NCBI GenBank assembly: GCA_963921195.1
Contig: OY992540.1
Span: forward strand, 195,084,692-195,148,691
Length of the DNA: 64,000 nucleotides
DNA from: Pegoplata infirma
Taxonomy: Eukaryota > Arthropoda > Insecta > Diptera > Anthomyiidae
Direction of reading: 5' to 3'
Part shown: one piece after another, positions 1 through 12,097 of the stretch
How positions within the stretch are numbered: the stretch's first letter is position 1
How the letters are laid out: every line of letters begins with the position of its first letter
The notes under the pieces: generated by a model
Told to the model about the DNA's origin: nothing
Databases searched by the model: none
What the model saw: the letters and a program-made list of their open reading frames with translations, nothing else
Translations under genes and position numbers: made by a program

Positions 1-1466
1 ACTACCACACGACTGCTCATAATAGGGAATTCTGGAAAACTTCACCTATGCACAATTGTATGAATTTCCATTGATATTTTTCGAATTACAATTGGAATCT
101 TTGAATTACAATTAAACCTTTTCGACACTAATTTCAATTACTTTTTTTAAACAAATGAAAAATTTTTATGTTAATATTCCTTGGGATTAGAAAATGCAAT
201 ATTTTTCCAGGTTGCACTTCAAGGGAAAATTTTTACCCATGGTCCATTTTTGATAATTACGAATTTTACCAGCCTCTGACCATTAGACATATACGTGCCA
301 ACCTTCAGAAATATAGTTCTTTAGGTTTGGACTACATCGTGTATTCCACAGACAGGCGTACACACTACAACTACACACTACAACTTTATGGGGTCCAAGA
401 CCAATATATGGATGCGTTGCATAGCTCCAATATTTTTTTGTTTTTTAGAAATAAGACTATTTTGGAGAGAATATAGCAAAAACAAGATTTAATATCAGGG
501 AAAAATAATTCAAAATATATTGCTTAAGTTTAAAGGGAAATGGCTTATATATCTGATTTAATGTTCTGATCGGAATAAATTAAGTACAGTTGGAAGGGTA
601 ATTAAAATAACATTCAAATAAATTAAACCATATTTATTTTAAATATTTAAAATAAATTAAACCACATTTTAAATATTTAAATAAATATGGTGACATAATT
701 TACATATTAATAAAGCCGAGACCAGCTAAGATTTAAGGGAACCAGCTAAGATTTCTTGGACCAAAGTTGCAACAGTTTCTGGGGACGGGTACTCTTACGA
801 TTATAACTTCGTAATTGACAAAACCGCATTTAAAAAAGGGAAAAAAAACATATTCAAATCGAGTTCAGGCCGAAGGGCCCCTTTCGGTTCAAAAACCGCA
901 GTGGACTGTTTTGGAACCTAGTTTTTAAATTAAATTTTTGTGGTGGGGCCTTCGGGCCCTTTTAGGTACAAAAAAACAACTTCCATATGTCGGTACTCAA
1001 ATAAAATATAATTTTTTTAAGATTTATCTGCGTAGCGGCCTCCGGATTTGGGGACTACAAACTCTTATAGATTTAGATTAACGCCTTCGATTAATAAATT
1101 AATTTTTTAACCGAACTTATTGAACTGAAAGATACTAAAATGGACCCAGCGGGAACCATAGTGAATAGATAGGGTAGAACAATTCAAATTTACAAAGGAG
1201 CAAGCCAAATTTACGTCCAACCTAAAAAAAAAATGCTGCTTAATTTTTTTGGCGTAGACGGCCTTTGGCCGGGTTTAGAGATTACAAACCCCATGCATTA
1301 ATGTATGTTGCATGGAACTCTTGTCTGTACGTAGTATTTGTGCCTTTGGCACCCTTAACTCTCCGATGACTGATAGTTTTCAACGATCGATAAGGTCCCC
1401 AGGGACCTAATAATTTAATAAAGTTTAAATTAAATTATTTTTTGCAACCAAATGTTCTAATACATA
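1..1466. other. gene-free AT-rich stretch with old repeats
   Basis: I see no gene here. Around 890-1350 are pieces of a repeat with the wording 'gcgtagcggcc...gattacaaactc' that recurs at about 4850-5000, 27900-27960 and 28330-28400. About 195-425 is a decayed copy of the Helentron-like repeat listed separately. The rest is plain AT-rich sequence. Confidence 0.6.
195..425 (-). repeat. degraded fragment of the Helentron-like 'TATACCCTCC' repeat
   Basis: Read on the minus strand, this resembles the 5' half of the intact copy at 61225-61773, including the part upstream of and through the GTCCGTCCG tract. A 102-codon open frame on the plus strand here (168-476) reads like the antisense translation of the intact copy, so I treat it as repeat and not as a gene. 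Ends are not resolved. Confidence 0.5.
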
Positions 1467-1959
1467 CAGTGCCGGGCAAAAAAATAGCACCAATGACAAA
1501 GTTTTATTCATTTAATTAAAACACAATATTATATGCTTATCATTTGAAAGTGAATATGCAATACTGTTATACTAAGTATATACTCTTTAAACGTTATTCC
1601 TTTTCCAAAAATTGTGGACGATTTATTTTTAACGATCAATATTTAAAAAAAAACTCTGAATCAGTGCAGTCAATAAAATAGCAGCAAATGACAAAATTTC
1701 TTTAAAAAAATTAATATTGTTTTTATTATTAAAGTAAAGGTGTTAAATACTAAAGGAAGATAGTTTTTATTTATGAAAAATTTAATTCATTACAAAATCT
1801 GATATTTATTTTCATTCAAATAGGACGTGGATTTACACTCCGCATTACACTCCTCAAAAACGTGCTTTTGTAAAAAAATATGATTTCTGAGCATATAAAA
1901 TGATTGGAAATTCAACAAAATTAACTTAAGAGTTTGAAAAACTTAGTCACAAGCGGCGT

Positions 1960-2700
1960 TTGTCACTATTAGTGGTTAGGTGTTTGGAAATACAGTGGAA
2001 GAACGCCCTATTTACGCCAGCTCCAGAGCTAAAAAGGACAGCAAATGCCGAAAATGTTCGTCGAAGATTACAAAACAACAACATTAACGCTTGTAGATCC
2101 GGAAAAGTGTGCCTACTGTCACTTAAGCGTGCTGCAAGTCCCTTCAAGTTTGCTAACACTAACTCAGAATGACCAGCTAAAAAGTGAATAAATGTTCTAT
2201 GGACAAACGAATCCATTGTTGTTTTATTTGGAGAGACATGGGTTCACATACCAATGTCAGAAGACCCTATAACGCGGAATTCACTTTAAAATTCGTAATA
2301 AAAATAACTTAAAATGGTGCTTATGGTGTGGGGATATTTTCCTACTGTGGAGTGGGGTTCATATATTAAACCATGGCTCACATATTGGACCAGGAAAATC
2401 GTGGATAAACACTTAACGTTTATATCCTCCAAAAAGTAATGTAACCATAATGTAACCACTAATTAAGGTCTTTTATTTAGCACGTCAATTACCCAAAGCA
2501 TCACGGGAAATTAGCAAAAAATTGGTTTTGGACAATAAAGTAAACGTTATAGAATCGCCTGTTCAGTCCCCAGATCTAGATTCAATCGATAGTTAAAGGA
2601 CAGATATAGAGAAGGGAGTGTCTCGAATACAACCAACTTGTAATGAATCTCTATGGGTGGCTGTTCAGCAAATCTGGAACTCAATTTCAAATTAAAGATC
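1960..2700 (+). pseudogene. Tc1-family transposase remnant
   Basis: Across shifting frames the plus strand gives recognisable Tc1 blocks in the right order: the HTH region ending in VRRRL (about 2050-2080), a WTNES block near 2200, a MVWGYF block near 2315, PKHHGKL near 2490, QSPDLD near 2570, and LWVAVQQIWNSI near 2650. Several frameshifts and stops separate them. The residue where the family has the first catalytic aspartate (DES) reads asparagine (NES), so the enzyme would be dead even without the frameshifts. It lies within the terminal repeats of the 1467-3235 element. Confidence 0.8.
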
Positions 2701-2833
2701 CCAAAATCTCGTGAATTCGGAACAAAAACGTTGAAAAATGTAATTGTCAACAATGGCACTCTACAAAAACTTTTTTTTTTAATATTTAAGGATATCACAA
2801 CAATACTGAATAATCCATACGTTTTTTATATTA

Positions 2834-2967
2834 GGTCTTTTTGATTACCTTACTAAAATCTACTATTTTTTTCATTTTACTACAGCTGGAAATTTTCCAT
2901 ACAAAAAGTAAACAAGACTTTCCAGTTGTAGTAAAAAATAGAAAGAAATTTGGGTAATCGAATGACC
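2834..2967. mobile_element. short palindromic MITE (GGTC..GATTACC family)
   Basis: Terminal inverted repeats: left starts GGTCTTTTTGATTACC, right end reverse complement starts GGTCATTCGATTACC; flanking bases are TA. The body is an imperfect palindrome with TACTACAGCTGGAAA-type arms. A second copy at 27456-27832 carries a SINE. This copy is inserted inside the Tc1-like element. Confidence 0.65.
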
Positions 2968-3395
2968 TATTTATTCTTAGTTTAAGCTTTTAATTTTAAT
3001 ACAAAAAGTACTGTGGTGCTATTTTTTTGACCGAGTCTTTTTGAAGTTTTTTTTAAAAACGCTGAAAATTTGTAATAAAATAAGAAAACAAATTAACCTT
3101 TTCTTAGGTAATATTGTTTCACAGTCATGTAAGTATCTTATGACACGTTTTCAGTGGCACAAGTTTAAATTGTTTAAAAATACCTAACGAAGAACATTTT
3201 GTTTTATTCTGGTGCTATTTTTTTGACCGCAGCTGTATATCCAATATGGTTAAAGAAGTTTATCAACCCAAAAATATTCTACAAATTGTACAAAATTATG
3301 TGCGGGAGTGCGGCGAATAATAGTAGAAATGCACACAATTTGTTGCCGTTTTACGCTACATAATGCGGTGGAAATACTGTGACATTAGTAAAAAC

Positions 3396-3966
3396 TAGAG
3401 ATGGGCACGTGAGTAATTTTTGACTCACACTCACGACAGGAATTTTTGAATCGCGCACACTCACTCATGAGCATATTTTTTCTACTCACAATCACTCACA
3501 ATCACGTGAGTAAATTTAAAACAACTCACACTCACGTGCACTCACACAAGTTTCACTCACACTCACGTTGACTCACACTCACGAAACTCTTATTCATACA
3601 AAAAAACAATTCAAAAACTACAATTTCAAAACTCTTTCAAAATTTTCAGCAAAATTTATAGTTCAGCGAAATTTTAAATTTTTTTTTGTTTTTTCGGGAC
3701 GAAATCTTAAGTTAAGCCAAATTTTACAATTTTTGTGTTGCTTTTTTTGGTACGAAAGGAAATATAAAGAGAAAATAAATCACGAAAACTCACGCAAAAA
3801 ATCTACTCACGCACACTCACTCACGCAAAAATCTTACTCACTCACACTCACTCACACAATTTTTTTCTCCACTCACTCACAATCACGTGAGTAAAATTGA
3901 ATTCAGTCACACTCACGCGTGATCACACGTGAATCACGCTCTAATCTGCTCATGTGCCCATCTCTA
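3396..3966. mobile_element. hAT-type MITE rich in CACTCAC/CACGTGAG words
   Basis: Ends are TAGAGATGGGC and GCCCATCTCTA. It is flanked by a perfect 8-bp target duplication GTAAAAAC (3388-3395 and 3967-3974), the hallmark of hAT elements. The interior is full of repeated CACTCAC and CACGTGAGT words near both ends, presumably transposase-binding sites. No coding capacity. Relatives: 23759-25544 and 32484-32958. Confidence 0.85.
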
Positions 3967-3974
3967 GTAAAAAC

Positions 3975-4310
3975 CTACTCTTGTTTTGCTCACGCTGACC
4001 CAAGAGTGACACTTATGATAAATTTTCGAAATCTCTGTTCTGCCCTAGGTCATTCTTATTGCACACACAGATATGAAACATCAACAAAATGCACGAAAAG
4101 ATACAAAATGTCCCCGGGGACCTTATACGTCATACACGTGGGTAACTTGTTACACACGCGATTATAATAAAAAAAAAACTGCTTTATAACATCACAGACA
4201 TAAATGTCATTAAATTTTGTCCTAATCGACCAAGTCTTCTTAAAATGTTGCATCTATGAAAACGAAAGAGGTCCCTAGGAAACTTATCAGTCATCGGAGG
4301 GTTTACTATA
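3975..4310. other. gene-free stretch
   Basis: I see nothing beyond AT-rich sequence between the hAT MITE and the reverse transcriptase fragment. The short open frames on both strands overlap and look like chance. Confidence 0.5.
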
Positions 4311-4317
4311 ATTTCAT

Positions 4318-4590
4318 ATTGAAATTGTTGAAAATATTCTTGTAAATATTGGCGTTAGACAAGGCTGCATCCCATCAGAGCTACTTTTTAACATAATTCC
4401 AGATGCGATCTTAGTACGTGCAACAACAGAAAGGTGTGTACAGGGGACCCTTGAATACCTAGATTTTGCTGACGGCATTTTGCTAATTTTGATATGAATG
4501 CAAAATGGATATTTAATCACGAGTTGGGAAAAAAATTTGGGCTTAAAATCAATTATAGCAAAACAACACCACCAACACCTCTAAATTAAT
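4318..4590 (+). pseudogene. non-LTR retrotransposon reverse transcriptase fragment (RTE-like)
   Basis: The plus strand encodes about 90 residues with order VRQGCIPSELLF, then LDFADGILL, then KKFGLKINYSKT. These match the reverse transcriptase palm region of non-LTR elements (RQGC..SPLLF, FADD, KxGLxIN..KT). The second aspartate of FADD reads glycine, and both flanks are non-coding, so it is a dead fragment. The clade is my inference from the wording of these motifs. Confidence 0.65.
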
Positions 4591-4599
4591 GTTCAAGAA

Positions 4600-5404
4600 C
4601 TGAAAGAAGTAATTAGTTTAAAAACAAGTTGACTTTAGTTGCATTAGTCTAAAAAACATTAAATGGCCCTTTTAGAGAAAAAAAAAAATCGGCGACACAT
4701 ATTTAGCGAGTTATCTCTTTAGAGCTACACTGATGTTTTTTTGCTCATATCTTCTTTTTTTATTTGGAAAATATTGGTGTCATTCGAAAGGTTAAAAAAA
4801 ATATATTCCACTTTCGGCCAGGCTTAGGGATAACAAATTCCATAGATTCAGCCCAACCGGCTTCGCTAAAGCGTTTCTGCGTAGCGACCTTCTGACGGGC
4901 TTAGAGATTACAAACACCACAGCTTTAGCCCAAATGGCTTCTCTAAAGCTTTTCGTGTACCGGCAGGGCTTAGGATTACAAACTCTCATAAACCTTAGTA
5001 TCTCTTCACAAAACAGCAGCAGACAGCAACATTTTTCTTACAGCAAATAACAAAATACATGGGGAAATTTTGATGTGTGCTGCTGTATTGAGAGCTACCT
5101 CGGCAACAGAATTTCTCCTTCTGGTGGTTCCAACAATGATGTCAAATGTCGTATAAATAATGGGAGGCATTCGGAGCACTTCAAGCTGTATGGATATCTT
5201 CCAGAGTTTCTTTAAATCCAAAGAAGAGATTCCCTATGGATGTGAATCTTGGAAAATGTCCAAAGATTAGGTAACTCCGTTCAGGTATTTGTAAACAAGT
5301 ACGGGCTCGTTAGTCAACTGGTAAAGTAAATGAAGTAAGTACTCGCTAGATATTTTTTACGTGACAATCAAAATGCATTTGATTTTCACGTAAGATGTTA
5401 CTTA
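4600..5404. other. gene-free stretch with dispersed repeat
   Basis: About 4840-5000 carries two tandem copies of the 'gcgtagcg..gattacaaac' repeat also present near 1030-1300. 5290-5404 begins a repeat that continues after the insertion at 5405-6003 and recurs around 6500-6720. No gene seen. Confidence 0.5.
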
Positions 5405-6003
5405 CAAGGGAAGTCTCCCTGGTGTCACCCTCCGATCTTCATGAAATTTGGATATGTTGTTAAGAACGAAAATTAATTCGACACGTATTTTTTTATAGCG
5501 GCCCAAACTCATTTTTTAGGGGGGTCGATTTGTATGGGGGGAAATTGACCTTTTTCAGTTTTTTTCGATTTACGCCTATTTAAACAAAATTAATATAGGC
5601 ATGTGTGGTATCAGATTAAAGGTATTAAAAATACCTATCTCGTGGTGCTAATAACGGGCCAAAGAAGTTAATATTTTTCGACTTATTAACAAAAATGTCC
5701 TAAAATTTTGGTATTTTGCTCAATATGACGAAAAGTTGTGCATGTTTGGACACGTTCTTAGCACACGTAGATAGGTTTTCCAAAGACCTTTCATTTGGTG
5801 TGTAACATGACTAGGTTTCTTTGCATAGTATAGGAGATAAACGAAAAAACTGAAAAATGGCCTTGTCTTCCCCCCTCCTTTTTACCGCCTAAATATGAAT
5901 TTGTGCCGCTAAAAAAAAATACGTGTCCCTTTATTTTTTCTGCTCTACAAAATAAAACTAATTCCATAAAGATCCGCGGGTGACACTAGGGAGACTTCCC
6001 TTG
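5405..6003. mobile_element. TTA-target MITE with CAAGGGAAGTCTCCC ends
   Basis: Inverted ends CAAGGGAAGTCTCCCTGGTG and its complement at the right, flanked by TTA on both sides (5402-5404 and 6004-6006). A three-base TTA duplication points to the PIF/Harbinger superfamily. It lies inside another repeat that continues on both sides. A partial second copy is at about 25690-25990. Confidence 0.65.
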
Positions 6004-6074
6004 TTAGTTCAGTAATCGTTTACATGTATTGTCATATACCAAAAACGAACAGCTTATTTGCTAAGGGCTCGTTA

Positions 6075-6424
6075 TTTGGCATTCACACCTGCTGTTTTGA
6101 AGTGTTCAAGAGTGAGATGTTTAAAAAATTCTTTGTTCTGTGTCCATTACGTTTTAATTCTGTTACTGGTGTTTTGTTAATCAACTTGTTTAAGGTCGCA
6201 AGTGTGAATGTCATATAATATGGCATTCACACTTGCAGTTTTGAAGTGTTCAAGAGGAAGATGTTTCAAAAAGTCTTTGTTCTGAGCCCTTACGTTTTTA
6301 TTCTGTTACTGGTGTTTTGTTGAACAACTTGTTTAAGGTCGCAAGTTTGAATGCCATATAAGATCGCAACTGTGAATGCCATTCACACTTGCGACCTTAA
6401 ACAAGTTGTTCAACAAAACACCAG
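6075..6424. mobile_element. cluster of 141-bp family E MITEs
   Basis: Two adjacent copies (6075-6215; 6219-6358, with TAA on both sides of the second) and a third partial one (6362-6424). Family E has TATGG/TACGG..TTCACACT ends and an internal ACAAGTTGTT..CACCAG core. It occurs at least ten times in the window. Confidence 0.75.
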
Positions 6425-8909
6425 GGGGCTAATTATGTAACTTGACAATCGTCAATCGTCATCCTTAGCTCATTAAATGCCATACTTTTGGTGTAAATGC
6501 CATATTAGTCAGCTGGTAAAATTATTACGTTACATGTACTCACAAGCTTTTTCTTACGTGACAATCAAAATGCATTAGATGTTACTTTGTGCAGTAATCG
6601 TTTACACGTATTGGCATATGATAAAAACGAACAGATGATTTGTTACTGCTACTTTTGTTGCGTTACCAATTGAGTAACGAGCCGTTTACTGCTACTTTTT
6701 TTGCATTACCAGTTGAGTAACCAGCCCTCTAAGAAGATTCCTTTTCATTTTTGGACGGCAACACTTTTGAACAGCGAACTTGAAAGAAACCCTAATCAAG
6801 TATGTACCAGTAAAAGTTGAAATAACGAAAGTGAAACTGACTGGAGCATATCTATGTACAAAGGAAGATTTATATGCATTAAACCACTCTTTTCGCCTAC
6901 TTTAGTTTTTTTATCGTGATGTATTTTCAGTGCAAAATTAAGTACTTTTAATTCGCACCTACCCCTTTTTGACCGACTTAAGTGGTACCGGCAAAGGTGG
7001 TACCACTCGACTTAGGACGAGGAGGTGGAGGTATTCTTGACATACCAAAACGAAATACATGTTAACAATCTTAAGCGAATTGTGTTCGATTTGAGTACCA
7101 CATTGGAGCGGCTGTTTTTTATCCAGAGGGCCCAAAAGACCCAGTCCCCGTATATTTTAATTTTATTTTTTTAAACTGCAGTTTAACCTAAAATGACCAT
7201 CGATCGCGAGAGTTTTCATTACAAAAAATGTTTTTATTAGTTTGGATTTATTTATTTTAAATTGACATATTTACCATTTTAATGTAAATTCTTTAATCCA
7301 AATTTGTTTGTTTATAGTTTTGTAGTAATCCTTATGAGGTTTGTTCTATTTAATAGTAGAAGGTTAATACTTTTTCTTTGAGATATTTATTTCTTTGTTA
7401 TTAAACATTTTTTAAAGAAAATTGCAGCTAATACATGCTAAATTGTATTTACAAATTGTTGCAAATTGTATTCTAAGTAATTATTTTAATTATCTTTTGC
7501 TATGTGGATATTTTTTTGTATTTTTTTTATCCAATTGATATTACTAAAACTCTTAAATAAAATTAAAACTTTATTTAATAACTTTTTCTCTATTAAGACT
7601 CCCGGGCAACAACAATTAAAACCACGATCGACAAATTGCGGCGCCTTTGGAATGAACACGGGCACATACATACAAACAAACACAATTATACACGTCGTAC
7701 GCAGCAAATAGCAAATATTTTATACACACATCAATTCGCATATACACGAGACGATGAATAGTGAGTGAAATTTTTTTTTATTTCGTATTTTCCCCCGTTT
7801 TTTATTTCTTTTTTCGTTCTTAGTACATCTTTCCAATTTTTTTTATTTTTTGCTGGTAATTTTTCACTTCATACTGTTCGTACTGTTTTAATAATCAGTG
7901 GTGTTTCTTTGCGTATTTTCTCTGTATGTGCTGTGTTGCCCAGCGGAGTCTCACTTTTTTTAAACACTTTTTTCATTCATTAAATTTATAAGCATCCATT
8001 AAATTTCACTTAATATCACTAAAGCTTATATTAAATTATTGAATTTTGGTAATTTTTTATTTGTTTTATAGGTTTTTACACTATTTTTTTTAATTTTTCA
8101 CTACAAGTACGCGCACCCGACCGAAAGAACGCGGGTTTTCATCAAATATACATTTTATTTTTCGAAATTACTCACGAGTAAAATAGGGTATGAAAATCAT
8201 GCTACGTAGTTGTCTCTCTTTAACAATTGTACTAAACAAAGCTATTTAGTGTAAGTGTGAATGAGTCCACTATAGGTGACAATGAAAAGGGAGACACTAA
8301 GAGGACTACGTGTTTGTACTAAAAAAGTATTAATAATGAAACAAAATGGCTGTCTTTTCTTAAAGCTTTTCTGAAAAAAAACATGAAAATTTCAATAAAA
8401 TTATTTTTTGTACATTACAAAAAAAAAAAAAATTTAACTATATTTTTTGATTATTCGTAATTTTGTATGGATCATTTTATTTTCTTAAAGGATTGAATCA
8501 TTCAAGGCGTTTTTTTTTGCCTGTTCGAAAGAATAACCACCATTTTTATTTGAGTAACAATTTCATCACATTTTTATTTTATTGTGTTTTTTACATCATT
8601 TTTCTTACATTTCTTTACAAAATTCTTTAGTTAACACACTTTTGTTTATTTGGGATTAATTATTTTGTTTATTAAACGATTAAGTTTTACAAAATAATGC
8701 AATTTATTCCATCAACTAAAATGTGAATTTTTTATTAAAATCTTTGGGTTATCCACCATTTTCGAACATGAATAATTTTCATTGAATTTCGAAAAATTGT
8801 CATCGCATTAAAACAGGGCTGCCGTACTGCAAAAATCATAATATAATAAATTTTGTATTTACAATGCAGCAGTAAGCGTAAATAATGCGGCATTTAATTG
8901 AAACACGGG
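6425..8909. other. long gene-free stretch
   Basis: 6425-6530 is the start of the 'GGGGGCTAATTATGTAAC' repeat also seen at 43388-43530 and 58437-59671. 7603-7760 is less AT-rich, reads like untranslated leader and ends in ATGAATA followed by a possible donor GTGAGT; this is too weak to call an exon. The rest is homopolymer-rich AT sequence. Confidence 0.45.
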
Positions 8910-9713
8910 CAAAGGTTCGAAAGAATTAATTCTTTAATTCAATTTTCTAATTCGAATTAAAAAAATAGAATTTGGCATTCCCTAAAATCATTCAACTTTC
9001 AAAATCACTGAATTAATTCTTTCAAGAATTCATTCCTTAAGAATGATCATTCTTAACACACAAAAAAAAATTAAAAAAATTGTGACAGTTTTTGGTTTAA
9101 TTACAACCTATAAAGTGGTTTTAGATAACTTACCAAAGTTTTTGCTTTAAAAAACTTAGGTAAATTATCCAAAACCACTTTATAGGTTGTATTATCCCCA
9201 AAACGGTCACAATTTTTTTATATTTTTTTTTGTGTGAAGGAATGAACTATTTTTTTATCCAAATCAATCTACTACAAAATGAATGGTGGAATTTTCTTAT
9301 CATTCAATTTTAAACAGTGAAGCGCAACACACATACACACACATTTATGCTTGTGTGGGAAGCAGCAGACGAGATGTCAACAAAACAACAACCAATCGTT
9401 TACACACGAAGATGCTTAAAATGCACACAAGCAACACAATTATGAAAATATAAAGGGAATGAAATAAAAAAATCATCATTCAATTTGTAATAGATTTGAA
9501 TGATGAACAATTTTGATCATTCAATAGAATGATTAGCTTGCAAGGAATTAATTCTCTTGGGAATTAATTCAATTTGATTTAAGCTTTGATAATTAAGCCT
9601 TTGAATTAATTCGTGTTGAATGCTAGTAAGGAATGATAATTCAAAACTTTTTAAAACAGAATTGAACTTTCTGGGAATTAATTCTCAATAGAATTAATTC
9701 GTTAGAAGCTCTG
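8910..9713. mobile_element. hAT-type element with GAATTAATTC subterminal repeats
   Basis: Ends CAAAGGTTCGAAAG and (right, complemented) CAGAGCTTCTAACG. A perfect 8-bp duplication AACACGGG flanks it (8902-8909 and 9714-9721). Both ends are packed with the palindrome GAATTAATTC. A second small palindromic MITE sits inside (9059-9236). No transposase remnant recognised. Confidence 0.8.
9059..9236. mobile_element. small palindromic MITE (CACACAAAAAAAAATT ends)
   Basis: Nearly perfect inverted arms centred near 9150, with the core 'caacctataaagtggttt' in both orientations. A truncated relative lies at 16725-16850. Inserted in the 8910-9713 hAT-type element. Confidence 0.6.
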
Positions 9714-9898
9714 AACACGGGTTTATAGGGCATTCCCAAGAAACACCTTTACGGACTCACCGACAAGTACGGAATCATGAATCCGACTTTTAGATATGTT
9801 TACTGACCGTAAAATTCGTATTGGTCATAGCTGGTACGAAAACGGAACATAAACGGTACGTAACTTATTATTTTCGAACAGATCCGTTTACAACTCTA

Positions 9899-10119
9899 AA
9901 TTGTACTAGCATAAAGAAAAATCACAAAATCATCTCAATTTACCATGGTAAGTTCTTGTAGTGTGAACGTGGCCTTATACTGTATACAGACTAGCGTGAT
10001 TTTAAAATCACCATGTGATTTTCCTTTGAACAAAATCACATAGTGATTTACAAAATCATCTCGAATTGTACTAGCATAAAGAAAAATTGCAAATAAGTTC
10101 TTGTAGTGTGAACATGGCC
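9899..10119. mobile_element. two family D MITEs in tandem
   Basis: A partial copy ends at 9974, followed by TTA and a second copy 9978-10119, again followed by TTA. Family D starts TACTGTATACAGACT and ends AGTGTGAACATGGCC. This copy has a 20-bp internal deletion compared with the 162-bp full form at 59173-59334. Confidence 0.75.
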
Positions 10120-10137
10120 TTAGATTTATAAGGTTAA

Positions 10138-10265
10138 TACCAAATTCACATTAATTTTTTTAAACATGTTTAAGCACTTAAACATGTTTATGTACCTTAA
10201 CAAGTTTATATTTAAACATGTTTAAGTAGTTAAACATGTTTAAAAAAATGAATGCGAATTTGGTA
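10138..10265. mobile_element. palindromic MITE with TACCAAATTC ends
   Basis: Inverted arms start TACCAAATTCACATT and contain AAACATGTTTAA several times. Flanks TAA on the left and TAC on the right make a three-base target likely. The ends recall family F (TACCCTATTCACAC). Confidence 0.55.
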
Positions 10266-10299
10266 TACGGGCGGATTACTCAATAATCAAAGTTAGCTG

Positions 10300-10640
10300 C
10301 TAACAGACCTTTGAAATTTTGATTCACCATTCAATTTCTCAAATCAAAAATTTTAATTAATGAATTAATTAATGCTTGAATTAATTTTTGGAATTATATA
10401 AAAAATAATTAATTCATTTTGTGAATAATCCAATTTTAATTCAAAGAATGAATTCAACATGAATTAATTCGTTTTGAATTAATTCTTTTTGAATTAATTC
10501 ATTTTGAATTAATTCACTTTGAATTAATTCATTTTTTGAATTAATTCATTTTTTTAATTAATTCATTTTTTGAATTAATTCATTTTTTGAATTAATTCAT
10601 TTTTTGAATTAATACTTTTTTAATTCATTTTGCACGGTCT
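10300..10640. repeat. GAATTAATTC tandem array
   Basis: About 10438-10620 is a tandem array of GAATTAATTC spaced by T-rich linkers, period about 17 bp. The same palindrome marks the ends of the hAT-type element at 8910-9713, so this may be a relic of a relative. Confidence 0.6.
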
Positions 10641-10661
10641 ATTTAAGATTTGTTAAAACTA

Positions 10662-11260
10662 AACGCAAAAAAAAAAATCTGTGTCGGAGTGAGCAAAAAT
10701 CTGGCATAATTTATCCAAAAATATGCTAAAACTACAACCGACAAAGTAGTTTTCGCAATTTAGCCAAAACACTTATGTAAAAAATTTTAAAGAAAATGCT
10801 AATGCCACAGACTAATACAGACTCGACATAAGTGACAGGTGTCAAAAAAGTATTCTCGAACCATATGGTTAATTTTTTCAAATTATTCTACGAATTAGGT
10901 TAGAAAGAGAAAACTGATATAACGCGCCATAAGAAAAATGGATGCCAGATCGGTTTTTGTTGTTTCACTCACTCCTAAGTCGTAGAAAGTGTTGCCATGT
11001 TAGCGTAAAACGGACTAAAAACCGCTGTGTTTTCTCCTAAAATCGCTTAGTTTTTCCCCATTTTTTCTTATAAAACTCTACTGTCGAGTCTGTATTTAGT
11101 CTGTGCTAATGCTATTTAAGCAAAAACTTGGTCAAATATACCAAAAGAAATATGGTGAAATATACCAAAATTATTAGAAAAGGTGACTAAAAATAATGCT
11201 AAAAATTACAACATTTATGCTAAAATAATTTTTTTATTAAATTTTTGTAAAAATTTGTAT
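10662..11260 (+). mobile_element. fragment of family P transposon (B end)
   Basis: This matches the B end of family P (compare 17501-17790 and, reversed, 24930-25219), starting at an ACGCAAAAAAAAA terminus after TA. It is interrupted by an insertion at 10806-11105. Confidence 0.65.
10806..11105. mobile_element. 300-bp MITE with CACAGACTAA ends
   Basis: Inverted ends CACAGACTAATACAGACTCG and complement. The direct repeat CTAATGC flanks both sides (10799-10805 and 11106-11112). The uninterrupted family P copy at about 17635 shows the empty site, which confirms the insertion. Superfamily not assigned. Confidence 0.7.
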
Positions 11261-12097
11261 ATTTCGTCGCCTTATTATTGTTTTACTCTACACGCCATTT
11301 TTGAAAAAAAAAAATGAGTTAGGAATTGAATATATATAATATAAATATCCTCTTTCTTATTCCGAAGTACGGTTTTTAAAACCTTTTTTCAAATTTGAGA
11401 TATCCAGTGTTTTCTAAGAAAAAATACACCATTTCGAGGTTTTTTGAAAATTTGCGTTACTGTACGTGTGAATAGGGTATAATACCCTATTCACACGTAC
11501 AGTTTTAAATCGTTTTTAGCAGCAATATTTTTAGTACCTTCTTTATTCTATTACAGTATATTGACAGAAAATGCTAAAAATAATTGCTAAACACGGTTTA
11601 AAACTGTAAGTGTGAATAGGGTATTAGTCTGTGCCTATTTTATCGTTTTTCTCGAAACCGAGTTGTTGGCGTATGGAGCATAACAATAATAAGCCGACTA
11701 TTACTGAAAACAGAGTTGCTAAGGATCACGTATTTTTTATAACAGAGCTGTTATATTTATCGTAAATAAATAAGAGTTGTCATACAGATCTTCAAGTATA
11801 ACAGATGAATTTATATGCATTGCCCTTTCCTTCCTTTTATAAAAGTATATTAAATTAATGTATATTTTTTCGCAAACCATTTATAAATTGTCTTCTACAT
11901 TTTGTTGTTGAAGCTTTTTCCTTTTGATCCAATAAAACACATGATTTAAATATATTTCGATATATATTTCATATTCTATGTATATAAAAAAAACATTGCA
12001 ATCAGTAATTTTTTAAATGTAGAAAAAATGTGTTTAATAGGAGTTGATAAAAATAAGAAAATAGCTGAAGGATATACGTAGTTGTTTTTTGAGCTGA
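11261..12097. other. gene-free stretch with one family F MITE
   Basis: A 141-bp family F MITE is listed at 11483-11623. The remainder down to the PDAP1-like stop codon is AT-rich and would include that gene's 3' untranslated region. I could not find a clear polyadenylation signal for it. Confidence 0.5.
11483..11623. mobile_element. family F MITE (TACCCTATTCACAC)
   Basis: Inverted ends TACCCTATTCACACGTACAG and complement. Flanked by TAA on the left and TTA on the right. 141 bp. It sits next to the end fragment of another F copy. Confidence 0.75.

Larger units (their letters stand above)
1467..3235 (+). mobile_element. Tc1-like transposon, inactive, IR/DR type
   Basis: The ends are inverted repeats: left CAGTGCCGGGCAAAAAAATA, right (reverse complement) CAGCTGCGGTCAAAAAAATA. 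TA dinucleotides flank both sides (1465-1466 and 3236-3237). A second, internal copy of the end motif lies about 190 bp inside each end (about 1660-1700 and 3010-3040), which is the inverted-repeat/direct-repeat layout known for part of the Tc1 family. Length 1769 bp fits a full-size element. The transposase inside is broken (separate entry). A small palindromic MITE has inserted at 2834-2967. Confidence 0.85.

Noticed and set aside
168..476. 102-codon open frame as a gene
   Set aside because: Its wording matches the antisense translation of the Helentron-like repeat (compare 61338-61547 minus), so it is repeat-derived.
3568..3894. 108-codon open frame (THTHETLIHTKK...)
   Set aside because: Lies inside the hAT-type MITE and consists of CACTCAC repeats in translation.
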